NCBI RefSeq assembly: GCF_024623455.1
Contig: NZ_JANIPJ010000001.1
Coordinates: 248,001 to 312,000, forward strand
Length of the DNA: 64,000 bases
Origin: Paenibacillus soyae
Lineage (GTDB): Bacteria; Bacillota; Bacilli; Paenibacillales; Paenibacillaceae
Direction: 5' to 3'
Made by a program: the position numbers and the translations under genes. How positions within the stretch are numbered: the stretch's first letter is position 1; the number at the start of each line of letters is the position of its first letter. Below the pieces are notes generated by a model. That model saw only the letters and a list, made by a program, of their open reading frames with translations. It made no database searches and was not told where the DNA came from. Below are positions 9,018 through 18,813 of this stretch, one piece after another.

Positions 9018-9280
9018 AATCGAGGTTCGGAAATAGGGCGTTATGAGAAGTTGATTGGTATATATTTACAAAGCAGAACCGAGATCGGTAGAAAGAGTTG
9101 CCGAATTTCCGTTTTTGCGACTTGCACTCAAGATGTCACCTTCGATTTTCCTCGTTTCGTACATCGTTTCCGTTATTGCACATTGAACGGTTTAGGCTGG
9201 CTTCGGTACATTGATGGGGCAAGCAAAGTCCCATACGGCACGGGAGCTAACGCCAACTTTTCATAAGGATGTGAATACGG

Positions 9281-10216
9281 ATGGCCGCTTACTCGCAAGA
9301 GCACGCAGCAGACGCAAGCCCGCTTTGGAAGCATGTCCGCAAGGAATGGAAGCTGTATTCGTTCCTGGTTATTCCGCTTCTTTATTTCGTCATTTTCAAA
9401 TACGCGCCGATGCTCGGCAATGTGATCGCCTTCCGCAAGTACCGGGGCGGACCGAACATCTTCGGCTCCGAGTGGGTCGGGCTCCAGTACTTCGAGATGT
9501 TCATGAAGGATCCGACGTTCTGGCGGGCGTTCTTCAACGATCTCACTCTGAGCGTCAGCTACCTGCTCGTAAAATTTCCGCTTACGCTCCTCTTCGCGCT
9601 GCTGCTGCACGAAATCCGCTGGATGAAATGGAAGAAGTTCGTGCAGACCGTATCATACCTCCCGCACTTCATCTCGATGGTTATCGTCGCGGGTATGGTG
9701 AAGGAGATGGTGAGCTTGACCGGTCCCATCAACGCTTTGCTCGCGAAGCTCGGCATGGAGCCGATCGCGTTCATTTCCCTTCCGGAATGGTTCCCGACCC
9801 TATATGTTACCTCCGGCATCTGGCAGAGCCTGGGCTGGGGAACGATCCTCTATTTGGCCGCAATGACCGCGATCAACACGGAGCTTTACGAAGCGGCGAA
9901 AATCGACGGCGCGAGCCGGTTCAGACAAGCCCTGCACGTTACGATCCCGGGTATTCTGCCGACGGTGATGGTGCTTCTTATTCTGGATATCGGAAGCATT
10001 CTCGGCTCGAACTTCGAGAAAATCCTGCTTCTGTATAACCCCCTAACGTACGAAACGGCGGATGTCATCTCCACTTATGTGTACCGGATGGGGATTACGG
10101 GCGGCAACTTCAGCTTCGCGACGGCGGTTGGGCTGTTCGAGGGCATCATCGGCCTTATCCTAGTGACGATCGCGAACGAAGTTTCGAAACGAACAACGAA
10201 ATCCAGCCTCTGGTAG
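9281..10216 (+). CDS. Sugar ABC transporter permease (LplB/MalF-like)
   Basis: A 311-residue inner membrane protein with about six hydrophobic segments and the cytoplasmic EAA loop at ELYEAAKIDGASRFRQ, which docks the ATPase. The N-terminus KEWKLYSFLVIPLLYF is typical of the LplB branch that imports oligosaccharides of plant cell walls. It pairs with the permease 15 bases downstream and with the lipoprotein at 11195. No ATP-binding subunit gene is nearby; this branch usually borrows a shared MsmX-type ATPase, which is knowledge of the family rather than something seen here. Confidence 0.93.
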   Translation: MAAYSQEHAADASPLWKHVRKEWKLYSFLVIPLLYFVIFKYAPMLGNVIAFRKYRGGPNIFGSEWVGLQYFEMFMKDPTFWRAFFNDLTLSVSYLLVKFPLTLLFALLLHEIRWMKWKKFVQTVSYLPHFISMVIVAGMVKEMVSLTGPINALLAKLGMEPIAFISLPEWFPTLYVTSGIWQSLGWGTILYLAAMTAINTELYEAAKIDGASRFRQALHVTIPGILPTVMVLLILDIGSILGSNFEKILLLYNPLTYETADVISTYVYRMGITGGNFSFATAVGLFEGIIGLILVTIANEVSKRTTKSSLW

Positions 10217-10231
10217 AAAGGAGAGCCTTAC

Positions 10232-11104
10232 ATGAAGAGAACCAAGTCCATCAGCGGTTTCACTCTTGTGAACGGATTCATCATGATCGTTGTCGTCCTG
10301 TTCACGCTGTATCCGTTCATCTACCTCGTGGCGCAGTCCTTCAGCTCGGAGGCGGCCATTTATAACGGCGAAGTCAGCTTCTTCCCGGTCGAATTCACGA
10401 CGAAGACGTATGAGGTCATCTTAAGCAAACCGGATTTCTTCCGCTACTACGGCAATACGGTTCTCTATTCGGTGCTCGGCACCGTCATCGCGGTCGCTTC
10501 GACGGCCGTCATGTCGTATCCGCTGTCCAAAGCGAAGCTCAGACTCAACAAAGTGTTTATCCCTTTTGTCCTGTTCACGATGTACTTCGGCGGCGGTTTG
10601 ATCCCGAACTACATTCTGGTCGCCAAAGCGCTTGGCATGCGGGATACGATCTGGGCGATCGTCATACCGGGGGCGATCAGCGCGTTCAACGTCATCCTGA
10701 TGAAGACGTTTTTCGCGAATATTCCGAACGAGCTGGAGGAAGCGGGACGGGTGGACGGCCTGGACGTGTTCGGCATATTCACGAAAATCATCCTGCCCCT
10801 GTCGAAGCCGATCCTGGCTACGATTACGCTCTTCGTCATTGTCGGTATGTGGAATAACTGGTTCGGTCCCTCACTGTATTTGCAGTCGAAGGAGAAATGG
10901 CCGATCGCGCTGTATCTCAAGCAAATTATCGACAACGCGGTCAGTCCGACCGAAATCGGAGCGGCCTCGGAGGAAACCAGCCAAATCGCGGCAACCGTCA
11001 AATCGGCCGCCATGGTGCTGACTTCTCTCCCCATCATTTGCATGTATCCGTTCGTGCAGCGGTATTTCGTGCAGGGCATGATGATCGGCGCCGTCAAAGG
11101 CTGA
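10232..11104 (+). CDS. Sugar ABC transporter permease (LplC/YtcP, MalG-like)
   Basis: A 290-residue second permease subunit with six hydrophobic segments. The EAA loop reads LEEAGRVDGLDVFGIF, and the C-terminus ends in YFVQGMMIGAVKG, which is highly characteristic of the YtcP branch. AAAGGAG lies 8 bases before ATG. It forms a heterodimer with the preceding gene product and is followed after 90 bases by the solute-binding protein gene of the same system. Confidence 0.93.
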   Translation: MKRTKSISGFTLVNGFIMIVVVLFTLYPFIYLVAQSFSSEAAIYNGEVSFFPVEFTTKTYEVILSKPDFFRYYGNTVLYSVLGTVIAVASTAVMSYPLSKAKLRLNKVFIPFVLFTMYFGGGLIPNYILVAKALGMRDTIWAIVIPGAISAFNVILMKTFFANIPNELEEAGRVDGLDVFGIFTKIILPLSKPILATITLFVIVGMWNNWFGPSLYLQSKEKWPIALYLKQIIDNAVSPTEIGAASEETSQIAATVKSAAMVLTSLPIICMYPFVQRYFVQGMMIGAVKG

Positions 11105-11194
11105 TCGCAATCGGTATAACCGGTAAGGCTCGTCCGCCTGATCCGTTATATAAAAAACCATTCAAAGCTTGAACCATCAAAGGGAGGCAAAGCG

Positions 11195-12868
11195 ATGAAA
11201 AAAGTAAGAAAAGCACCCGTAATGGCCGTGCTTGCGCTCATGCTTGCATTTATGGCGGCATGCAGCTCGAACGGCAACGACGACAACGGCGCGGGCAACG
11301 ATACGTCCAAGCCGTCGGAAAGCGCGAACGCGAACAATGGCGAGGCGGCGGACTACACGTTCGGCGAAGGCCAGACGTTCCGCTCGAGCGAGCCCGTGAC
11401 CTACTCCATGATGTACAGCGACCACGAAAATTACCCGTACAAGGAAGACTGGAGACTGTGGAGCGCAATTCAGGAAAAAACGAACGTTAGCTTCGACCTG
11501 TCGATTACGGCAAGAACGGAGTACGAAAATCAAAAATCGCTGCTTGTGAACAGCGGAGACGCGCCTTATATTATTCCTAAGACTTATGATGAATCCGCTT
11601 TCGTGGCTTCGGGCCAAATCGTGCCCGTCAGCGACTGGGTGCAGTACATGCCGAATTACATGAAAGCCGTGAGCGATTGGGGCATGGAAGAGGATCTGAA
11701 GGCGAAGCTGAAGGAAGACGGCAAATATTACGTGCTTCCGGGCATGTGGGAAGTCGCCGGCGGCGGTTATTCCTACATTATCCGCAAGGACGTGTTCGAG
11801 GCGGCCGGCGTCGACGTGCTCGGCCAAGAGGCGAACTGGACGTACGAGGAATTTTATGAGGCGATGAAGAAGGTCAAAGAGCATACCGGCGCCAAATACG
11901 TCATTTCCGACCAGTTCAAGGGCGAGTCGACGCTGAACATCGCGGCGGTTCAATATGGCGTTACCGGCGGCTGGGGCATATCGAACGGACTTGCGTTCGA
12001 CCACGACAAGCAGGAGTTCTACTTCGCCGACGCTTCGGAAGACTTCAAGGCCTACTTACAGTATTTTAATAAGTTAGTCCAGGAAGGCATCATGGATCCC
12101 GAATCGTTCACGCAGGAAGACGATACGGCTCGCGCCAAGTTCTTCAAGGGCGACACGTACGTCATCAACGGCAACTATCAGCTCCTATCCGATTTCAAAT
12201 CCAAAATGCAGGTGGACGGCGAGCTGTACATGATCGTTCAGCCGGGTGGACCGAAAGGCAAGCTGCAGATCGAAACCTCGAGACTCGAGAACGGCATCAT
12301 GATCGCCCAGCGCGCGCTTGACGAGCTCGGCGAAGAGGATTTCATCAAGATGCTTCGCTTCATCGACTGGTTCTGGTATTCCGACGAAGGACAAACGCTC
12401 GCGCTGTGGGGCGTAGAAGGCGAGACGTACACCAAAGACGCGGAAGGCCGCATCGTGCTGAACAAGGACATCTATTACAATGGCATGAACGAAGGCGCAC
12501 CGAAGCAATTGAACGTCGACTACGGATTTGCAGGCGGCATGTTCGCGTACGGCGGCACGGCCAAGCTGAAAACGTCCAAAATGACGGAGGGGGAACAGGA
12601 TTATTTCAATCGGATCCTCTCCACTCGCGAGCCGCGCAAGCTGGCGCCTCCGATCATGGCGACGGCGGAGGAATCCGAGCAAATGAACTTGATTATGACG
12701 CCGCTTATCGACTACATCAAGACGATGACGCTGAAGTTCATCACCGGCCAGGAAAGCCTCGACAAATGGGATTCCTACAAGGCGCAAGTCGAAGCGAACG
12801 GAAGCACGCGCTACACGCAGATGGCAAACGACGTCTTCCAGAAGACGAAAAGCAAGCTGGGCTACTAA
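11195..12868 (+). CDS. Extracellular solute-binding lipoprotein
   Basis: A 557-residue lipoprotein with a basic signal peptide and lipobox FMAAC, giving lipidated Cys23, then a Ser/Asn/Gly-rich linker of ~35 residues before the sugar-binding domain. It belongs to the same large family as the lipoprotein at 7123, but the two are clearly different in sequence. It is cotranscribed with the permeases and is the most likely binding partner of them. GGAGG lies 7 bases before ATG. A stem-loop after the gene may limit read-through into the glucuronidase gene. Confidence 0.92.
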   Translation: MKKVRKAPVMAVLALMLAFMAACSSNGNDDNGAGNDTSKPSESANANNGEAADYTFGEGQTFRSSEPVTYSMMYSDHENYPYKEDWRLWSAIQEKTNVSFDLSITARTEYENQKSLLVNSGDAPYIIPKTYDESAFVASGQIVPVSDWVQYMPNYMKAVSDWGMEEDLKAKLKEDGKYYVLPGMWEVAGGGYSYIIRKDVFEAAGVDVLGQEANWTYEEFYEAMKKVKEHTGAKYVISDQFKGESTLNIAAVQYGVTGGWGISNGLAFDHDKQEFYFADASEDFKAYLQYFNKLVQEGIMDPESFTQEDDTARAKFFKGDTYVINGNYQLLSDFKSKMQVDGELYMIVQPGGPKGKLQIETSRLENGIMIAQRALDELGEEDFIKMLRFIDWFWYSDEGQTLALWGVEGETYTKDAEGRIVLNKDIYYNGMNEGAPKQLNVDYGFAGGMFAYGGTAKLKTSKMTEGEQDYFNRILSTREPRKLAPPIMATAEESEQMNLIMTPLIDYIKTMTLKFITGQESLDKWDSYKAQVEANGSTRYTQMANDVFQKTKSKLGY

Positions 12869-12895
12869 GTAATAGAAAATAAGAAGAAAGCAGGC

Positions 12896-12941
12896 TGGGC
12901 GCTTCGTCCTCGAGGGGACGAAAGCGTCCGGCCCTTTCTCT
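12896..12941 (+). terminator. Stem-loop between lipoprotein and glucuronidase genes
   Basis: GGGCGCTTCGTCC and GGACGAAAGCG form a long stem with one bulge, extended by outer GGGC/GCCC pairs, but only TTTCTC follows. It may act as a weak terminator or protect the 3' end of the upstream message. Confidence 0.55.
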
Positions 12942-12960
12942 CGGAATGGGGGAGCTATGT

Positions 12961-15042
12961 ATGCTCACAAACGAAAAAAGAACGGGATACGAGGCTTGGC
13001 TGCGGTATGAGGCGGCACAGTACGGCATTGTTCGAGAAGCCTACGCCTCGCAATGCTCGGCCATATCGGCGCTCGGATCAAGCAAGGTGCTAGTTACGGC
13101 GGTTCAAGAGCTTGCGGAGGCTGTCGGGGCCATTACCGGGCAGCAGCCGAAAATCGCAGCTCCGCCCGAGCGGCTCAGCTCCGGCGTCCTCATCGGCGTG
13201 AAGGGGATGCTTGATCCTGAGCTTGAACGCTTGACGGCGGATGATACCGCGCAAATCGGCGATGAAGGGTATTTGCTTCGGACACTGCCAGGGGCAGCGG
13301 GAGAAGCGGATCGTATCGCAGTCGTAGGGGGATCGGAAGCCGGGGCTTTGTACGGCGTGTTTCATCTCATTCGGCTGATGCAGCAAGGCGAACCGATCAA
13401 CGCGCTGCGCGTGGTCGAGCAGCCGGCAAACGGGCTTCGCATGATCAACCAATGGGATAATATGGACGGCTCGATCGAGCGGGGGTACGCCGGAAAGTCG
13501 ATTTTTTACCGGGAAGGCAAGTTTACGGAGGATTTTGAGAGGGTCCGCGACTACGCGCGGCTGCTCGCGTCCGTCGGCATCAACGCGATCGCGATCAACA
13601 ACGTCAACGTCCATCGAGTGGAGACGAAGCTGATTACGGAAGCTTTCGAAAGCGAACTGAAGAAGGCCGCTGACGTCTTCGGCGCCTACGGCATTCGGAT
13701 ATTCCTCAGCGTTAATTTCGCAAGTCCAATCGCGGTCGGAGGATTGACGACGGCCGATCCGCTGGACTCTTCGGTCAGAAGCTGGTGGGCGGATCGGGCG
13801 GCAGTCCTATACCGGGCCATTCCCGAGTTCGGCGGCTTTCTAGTGAAAGCCGACTCCGAATTCCGACCCGGCCCGTTCACGTACGGGCGAGACCATGCAG
13901 ACGGCGCGAACATGCTGGCGGAGGCGCTTGCGCCTCATGGCGGAATCGTGATTTGGCGCTGCTTCGTTTATAACTGCCTGCAGGACTGGCGGGACCGCCG
14001 AACGGACCGGGCCAAGGCGGCATACGATCACTTCACGCCGCTGGACGGGAACTTCGCGGATAATGTCATTCTTCAGATCAAGAACGGCCCGATGGACTTC
14101 CAGGTGCGCGAGCCGGTATCGCCGCTGTTCGGTGGATTAAGCCGGACGAACCAAATGCTGGAGCTGCAAATTACGCAGGAATATACAGGTCAGCAGAAGC
14201 ATGTGTGTTATCTCGTGCCGTTATGGAAGGAAGTGCTGGACTTCGACACTCACGCAGCCGGCGAAGGCTCGACGATCGCCAAAATCGCGAGCGGCGCCGT
14301 ACATAACCGGCCCCTCGGGGGAATCGCGGCCGTCTCGAACATCGGGGACGACGACTGCTGGACCGGACATCCGCTCGCCCAGGCGAATCTGTACGGCTAC
14401 GGCCGCCTGACGTGGAATCCGGCGCTGCCGGCGGAGCAGATTACAAAGGAATGGATTCGCCGGACCTTGGGCGGCGACCCGAGCGTAGGGGAAGTCGTTG
14501 AGGACATTTTGCACCGGTCATGGGGCATTTACGAGAGCTACACCTCCCCGCTTGGCGTGGGTTGGATGGTTAATCCGGGCCATCATTACGGTCCGAACGT
14601 GGACGGCTACGAATATTCGAAGTGGGGGACGTACCACTTCGCGGATTGCCATGGCATCGGGGTGGACCGGACGATCGGGACGGGGACCGGCTATGCGGCG
14701 CAATATCATTCGCCTTGGCGGGAGACCTACAACTCGGCGGAGCTTTGTCCCGACGAGCTGCTGCTGTTTTTCCACCATGTCCCTTACACGCATGCCCTGA
14801 AGAGCGGCAAAACCGTCATTCAGCATATATATGATACGCATTTCGCAGGGGCGGAGGAAGCGCTCGAGCTGCTTGAGTCATGGCAGACGCTTGAAGGAAA
14901 GCTGGAGAACGGCTACTTCCGCCTGGCGGCGGCCCGTCTTCGCGAGCAAAGCGAGCACGCCAAGGAATGGCGGGACGTCATCAATACGTATTTCTACCGG
15001 AAGTCCGGAATCGCAGATGCTTACGGCCGATTGATTTACTAG
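12961..15042 (+). CDS. GH67 alpha-glucuronidase
   Basis: A protein of about 693 residues matching intracellular alpha-glucuronidases, which remove (4-O-methyl)glucuronic acid from the non-reducing end of aldouronic acids derived from glucuronoxylan. The general acid motif is [11 protein letters not shown] with Glu300, and the catalytic base pair region is visible in [20 protein letters not shown] followed by REP. There is no signal peptide, so it works on imported oligosaccharides. I chose ATG 12961 because GGGGGAG lies about 8 bases upstream; ATG 12946 would add five residues but lacks a site. It sits 18 bases before the GH2 gene in one operon. Confidence 0.93.
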   Translation: MLTNEKRTGYEAWLRYEAAQYGIVREAYASQCSAISALGSSKVLVTAVQELAEAVGAITGQQPKIAAPPERLSSGVLIGVKGMLDPELERLTADDTAQIGDEGYLLRTLPGAAGEADRIAVVGGSEAGALYGVFHLIRLMQQGEPINALRVVEQPANGLRMINQWDNMDGSIERGYAGKSIFYREGKFTEDFERVRDYARLLASVGINAIAINNVNVHRVETKLITEAFESELKKAADVFGAYGIRIFLSVNFASPIAVGGLTTADPLDSSVRSWWADRAAVLYRAIPEFGGFLVKADSEFRPGPFTYGRDHADGANMLAEALAPHGGIVIWRCFVYNCLQDWRDRRTDRAKAAYDHFTPLDGNFADNVILQIKNGPMDFQVREPVSPLFGGLSRTNQMLELQITQEYTGQQKHVCYLVPLWKEVLDFDTHAAGEGSTIAKIASGAVHNRPLGGIAAVSNIGDDDCWTGHPLAQANLYGYGRLTWNPALPAEQITKEWIRRTLGGDPSVGEVVEDILHRSWGIYESYTSPLGVGWMVNPGHHYGPNVDGYEYSKWGTYHFADCHGIGVDRTIGTGTGYAAQYHSPWRETYNSAELCPDELLLFFHHVPYTHALKSGKTVIQHIYDTHFAGAEEALELLESWQTLEGKLENGYFRLAAARLREQSEHAKEWRDVINTYFYRKSGIADAYGRLIY

Positions 15043-15060
15043 GCGGGGAGAGGATCGACG

Positions 15061-18000
15061 ATGAACAAAAAAACGTTATTCAACGACGGATGGGAATTCG
15101 CGAAAAGCGGTCTCGATGCCGAGGATTTCCGGGACCTGCGCTTCGAGGCGGTCGACCTTCCTCATGACTGGCTGATCTACCAGACGACGGCTCTGTACGA
15201 GAACGGGATCGGCTGGTATAGAAAGAGATTCGCCCTTGAACGGCCTTATGGTTCCGCCTCTGAACGGCAGCGCCTGCTGCTAGCGTTCGACGGGGTGTAC
15301 ATGGATTCATCCGTCTATGTCAACGGGAGCTTCGTCGGCGAATGGAAATACGGGTACTCTTCGTTCGAGCACGACATCACGGACGCTCTTGTCGACGGCG
15401 AAAATGAAATCCTAGTAAAAGTTCGGCATCAAAGCCCGAACAGCCGCTGGTATTCGGGTGCAGGCATCTATCGCAACGTCTGGCTTAAGACGAGAGGCGC
15501 GGCGTTCATCGAAACGGATGGCGTCTATGTTTCTATGCATAAGCAGGGAAACGTCTGGAGCATCGAGATCGAGACGGAGGCGCTCGCCGAGGATGGGGCG
15601 GTCATCTCGCACGAAATTTCCTATAAGGGGCAGAGCGTTGCCGCCGGCTTCGAGCCCGTAGCCGCGGGAAGCGGCGAGGCGCAGCGCAACCGACAGACGT
15701 TGACGGTCGAAGCTCCGCTTCTATGGAGCCCGGACGAGCCGAGGCTATACCGGTTGGTGACGAGGCTTCTTCGCGGGGATGCGGCCGACTCCACGGGGCG
15801 TCCCGGCGAGGTGCTGGAGACCGTCTCGCAGAACATCGGCTTCCGAACCATAGAGATGGAGCCAGAGCAAGGCCTGCGGGTGAACGGAGAGCGTCTGAAG
15901 CTGAACGGGGTTTGCGAGCATCATGACCTCGGCGCGCTCGGAGCGGCGTTCAACAAACAGGCGCTGCGCAGAAGGTTTGCCATTCTGAAGGAGATGGGCG
16001 TCAACGCGATCCGGACGGCTCATAACATGCCGGCTCCCGAGCTGATGGAGCTTGCCGACGAGATGGGATTGTTCGTCGTCTCCGAGGCGTTCGATATGTG
16101 GGAACGGCCGAAGACGCCTTACGATTACGCCCGCTTCTTCCCGGAGTGGGCGTATCGCGACGTGAAAAGCTGGGTGAGGCGCGACCGCAACCATCCGAGC
16201 CTGCTGATGTGGAGCATCGGGAACGAGATTTACGACACGCACGCGGACGAAAGAGGGCAGGAAGTAACCCGCATGCTGATGGAATACGTGCTGGAGTTCG
16301 ATCCGAAGCGGAATGCGAGAGTGACGATCGGCTCTAACTATATGCCGTGGGAGAACGCGCGGAAATGCGCCGACATCGTCAAGCTGGCGGGCTATAACTA
16401 CGCGGAGAAGTATTACGGGAAGCATCACGAAGAGCATCCGGATTGGATCATCTACGGAAGCGAGACCGCCTCGGTCGTCCAGAGCAGGGGCATCTATCAT
16501 TTCCCGTTCGAGAAGTCGATTCTGGCGGACGATGACGAGCAATGCTCGGCGCTCGGGAACAGCTCGACGAGCTGGGGGGCGAAGTCAGCCGAAGCCTGCA
16601 TCATCGCGGAGCGGGACACACCCTTCTCGCTGGGGCAGTTTCTATGGACCGGCTTCGACTACATTGGAGAACCGACTCCCTATCATACGAAAAACAGCTA
16701 TTTCGGGCAGATCGATACGGCCACTTTCAAAAAGGATTCCTATTACGTCTATCAAGCGGCTTGGACCGATTACCGGAAGCAGCCGATGGTGCACGTGTTC
16801 CCGTATTGGGATTTCAACGACGGGCAAATGATCGACGTCCGCGTCTGCTCGAACGCGCCAAAGATTGAGCTGCTGGCAGACGGCGTCAGCGTCGGGACCC
16901 ATATTATTGATCACGAGCACGGCGCTCAGCTGGTGGGCTGGTGGAAGCTGCCTTACGCGAGCGGAGAAATCAAAGCGATCGCATATGACGAGGCGGGGAA
17001 CATCATCGCCACCGATGTAAGACGTTCGTTCGGCGACGCGGCTGCCATCCGCCTCCATGCGGATAAAGAGAGGCTGGCGGCCGACGGCGAGGATCTGATT
17101 TTCCTGGAGATCGGCATGGTGGATGCGGACGGACACACGGTCGACAACGCGAACAATCGGGTGCGGGTGGAGGTGACGGGCGAGGGGCGTCTGCTTGGCC
17201 TCGACAACGGGGACAGCACGGATTTCGACCCCTACAAAGGAACCAGCAGACGACTGTTCAGCGGAAAGCTGATGGCGATTATCGGCTCGACGCTTCAGCC
17301 GGGCAACATACAGGTGACCGTCCATTCGGAGGGCATGAGCTCCGTTACTGCGGCATTCATGTCGTATTCGGTTGGCGAGGGAGCTGCCGAAGGGGTATCC
17401 GCAAACGAAAGGAATCGGGATTTGCCTTGCGTAACGGGCCAACCGGAGGAAATTCCGCTGCGCAAGATCGAAATCATTAGCGAGAAGGGGCAGCGCTTCG
17501 ACGAAATGGAGCGAGAGCTTATTGTCCGAGCCAAGCTATGGCCGGAGCATGCGTCATATCGCGAGGTGGAGTGGCGCGCCGTAACGGACGAGGGCATCGA
17601 CTCGAATATAGCCAAGGTCGAAGCAAACGGGCTTACGGCGAAGGTAACCGCGATCGGCGACGGCTCCTTCCGGCTCCGCTGCACCAGCAGGAACGGGACG
17701 GATAAGACAAAGCTCATCTCGCAGCTGGAATTTCAGGCGACGGGACTCGGAACGGCTTATAAGAATCCGTACGGATTTATCACAGCAGGCCTTTACGATT
17801 ACGGAAAGGGCGAGGTCGGCAACGGGAATGAGAGAGGCGTGGCGACCAGCAGGGACGGAGAGACGCACGTAGGCTTCCGGGATATCGACTTCGGTCCTTA
17901 CGGCTCCGATACGATAACGATTCCGATCTTCGCATTGTCGAACGAGCCCTATGCGCTGCAGATCTGGGAGGGGATGCCGGACGAGGGCGGCGCGCTAATC

Positions 18001-18531
18001 GCGGACGCCGTATACCAGAAGCCGTCCCGTTGGAACGTGTATCAGGAGGAGACCTACCGTCTGGACAAAAGGCTGCGGGGAATAACGTCGATTTGTTTCG
18101 TATTGCGCCAGAAGGTTCATATCAAGGGCTTTACGTTCGAACGGCAAAGCCGGGCATTCGAGCGGAATTCCGCCGCATCCTGCGATAGAATCTACGGCGA
18201 TACGTTCGCGATGGCCGGTAACTGCGTGGAAGGAATCGGCAACAATGTTTCCCTTGAATTCACGGAATTGGATTTTGCGGAGGATGGGGCAGGGTGGCTG
18301 GTTATAAACGGCAACTCCCCAGTCGACAAAAACACGATCCATATCCGGTTCGATGGAGAGAACGGTGAAAGCGCTCAGGTGGTGGAGTTCGAACGGACGA
18401 GCGGCTACGAGGAACGGAGGTACCGAATTGACCGGGTTAGGGGCATGATGAAGGTTACCTTCATCTTCCTTCCGGGCAGCCAATTCGACTTTGGATGGTT
18501 CCAATTCGAGAAGGAAGAGAGCATAGAATAG
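15061..18531 (+). CDS. GH2 glycosidase, beta-galactosidase-like, with extra C-terminal modules
   Basis: A 1156-residue enzyme without a signal peptide. The GH2 sugar-binding domain begins at once (FNDGWEF, DLPHDW), then an Ig-like domain, then the TIM barrel with acid/base Glu389 in WSIGNEIYD and probable nucleophile Glu468 in YGSETAS. After about residue 600 it has the DUF4982-type and Ig-like segments common in Bacteroidetes and Paenibacillus beta-galactosidases. The last ~270 residues form two similar beta-sandwich-like blocks with no clear family. Beta-galactosidase is the most likely activity (removal of Gal from xyloglucan or galactan side chains); beta-glucuronidase is a possible alternative within GH2. 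It ends the operon at a strong terminator. Confidence 0.87.
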   Translation: MNKKTLFNDGWEFAKSGLDAEDFRDLRFEAVDLPHDWLIYQTTALYENGIGWYRKRFALERPYGSASERQRLLLAFDGVYMDSSVYVNGSFVGEWKYGYSSFEHDITDALVDGENEILVKVRHQSPNSRWYSGAGIYRNVWLKTRGAAFIETDGVYVSMHKQGNVWSIEIETEALAEDGAVISHEISYKGQSVAAGFEPVAAGSGEAQRNRQTLTVEAPLLWSPDEPRLYRLVTRLLRGDAADSTGRPGEVLETVSQNIGFRTIEMEPEQGLRVNGERLKLNGVCEHHDLGALGAAFNKQALRRRFAILKEMGVNAIRTAHNMPAPELMELADEMGLFVVSEAFDMWERPKTPYDYARFFPEWAYRDVKSWVRRDRNHPSLLMWSIGNEIYDTHADERGQEVTRMLMEYVLEFDPKRNARVTIGSNYMPWENARKCADIVKLAGYNYAEKYYGKHHEEHPDWIIYGSETASVVQSRGIYHFPFEKSILADDDEQCSALGNSSTSWGAKSAEACIIAERDTPFSLGQFLWTGFDYIGEPTPYHTKNSYFGQIDTATFKKDSYYVYQAAWTDYRKQPMVHVFPYWDFNDGQMIDVRVCSNAPKIELLADGVSVGTHIIDHEHGAQLVGWWKLPYASGEIKAIAYDEAGNIIATDVRRSFGDAAAIRLHADKERLAADGEDLIFLEIGMVDADGHTVDNANNRVRVEVTGEGRLLGLDNGDSTDFDPYKGTSRRLFSGKLMAIIGSTLQPGNIQVTVHSEGMSSVTAAFMSYSVGEGAAEGVSANERNRDLPCVTGQPEEIPLRKIEIISEKGQRFDEMERELIVRAKLWPEHASYREVEWRAVTDEGIDSNIAKVEANGLTAKVTAIGDGSFRLRCTSRNGTDKTKLISQLEFQATGLGTAYKNPYGFITAGLYDYGKGEVGNGNERGVATSRDGETHVGFRDIDFGPYGSDTITIPIFALSNEPYALQIWEGMPDEGGALIADAVYQKPSRWNVYQEETYRLDKRLRGITSICFVLRQKVHIKGFTFERQSRAFERNSAASCDRIYGDTFAMAGNCVEGIGNNVSLEFTELDFAEDGAGWLVINGNSPVDKNTIHIRFDGENGESAQVVEFERTSGYEERRYRIDRVRGMMKVTFIFLPGSQFDFGWFQFEKEESIE

Positions 18532-18536
18532 TAAAC

Positions 18537-18579
18537 TAAAACATCAATCCTCGGATGACGCGGATTGATGTTTTTTTTA
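18537..18579 (+). terminator. Rho-independent terminator after the GH2 gene
   Basis: AAAACATCAATCC and GGATTGATGT form a stem around an 11-base loop, followed by a run of T. Confidence 0.92.
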
Positions 18580-18674
18580 CAACTAATCTCTCGAAATTGC
18601 TGTAAATAGGCGTTCTTGAAAATTGGTTGGAAAACTATTCATCAAAATAGTGCAACAAATGAACAAGATAATGT

Positions 18675-18704
18675 TTGTGTGTAAGCGTTTCATTTTCGTA
18701 TAAT
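18675..18704 (+). promoter_or_regulatory. Probable SigA promoter of the response regulator gene
   Basis: TTGTGT at 18675-18680 and a perfect TATAAT at 18699-18704 are 18 bases apart. Transcription would start near 18711, about 100 bases before the gene. Confidence 0.6.
18680..18692 (+). promoter_or_regulatory. cre-like palindrome between -35 and -10
   Basis: TGTAAGCGTTTCA resembles the CcpA catabolite-responsive element but is one base shorter than the 14-base consensus. Its place in the promoter spacer would allow repression. Confidence 0.45.
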
Positions 18705-18708
18705 AATG

Positions 18709-18721
18709 TGAAAGCGCTTCA
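18709..18721 (+). promoter_or_regulatory. cre-like palindrome over the transcription start
   Basis: TGAAAGCGCTTCA is nearly self-complementary with a GCGC centre and covers the expected +1. Together with the upstream site it would place two CcpA-like boxes on one promoter. Confidence 0.45.
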
Positions 18722-18813
18722 AGCGGAGGATTAAAACTAATAACCAACGGTTAAATGGATAAAGCATCGGACTGATGCCCATTCTAGACATAAAGTCAGC
18801 GGGAGGAATCAGT

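Larger units (their letters stand above)
8775..9280 (+). other. 506-base intergenic leader with a repeated motif
   Basis: No credible gene lies here; an 83-codon frame at 9015-9266 has no ribosome binding site and no recognisable protein. The left half holds three direct and one inverted copy of a ~19-base motif (see the repeat entries). GTAACCT (8899-8905) and AGGTTAC (8929-8935) can also pair. The right half, 9020-9280, shows nothing clear apart from a weak ribosome binding site (AAGGATG) before the permease gene. Confidence 0.6.

Noticed and set aside
9015..9266. 83-codon frame in the leader region
   Set aside because: No ribosome binding site and no recognisable protein; the region is better explained as leader or regulatory DNA.
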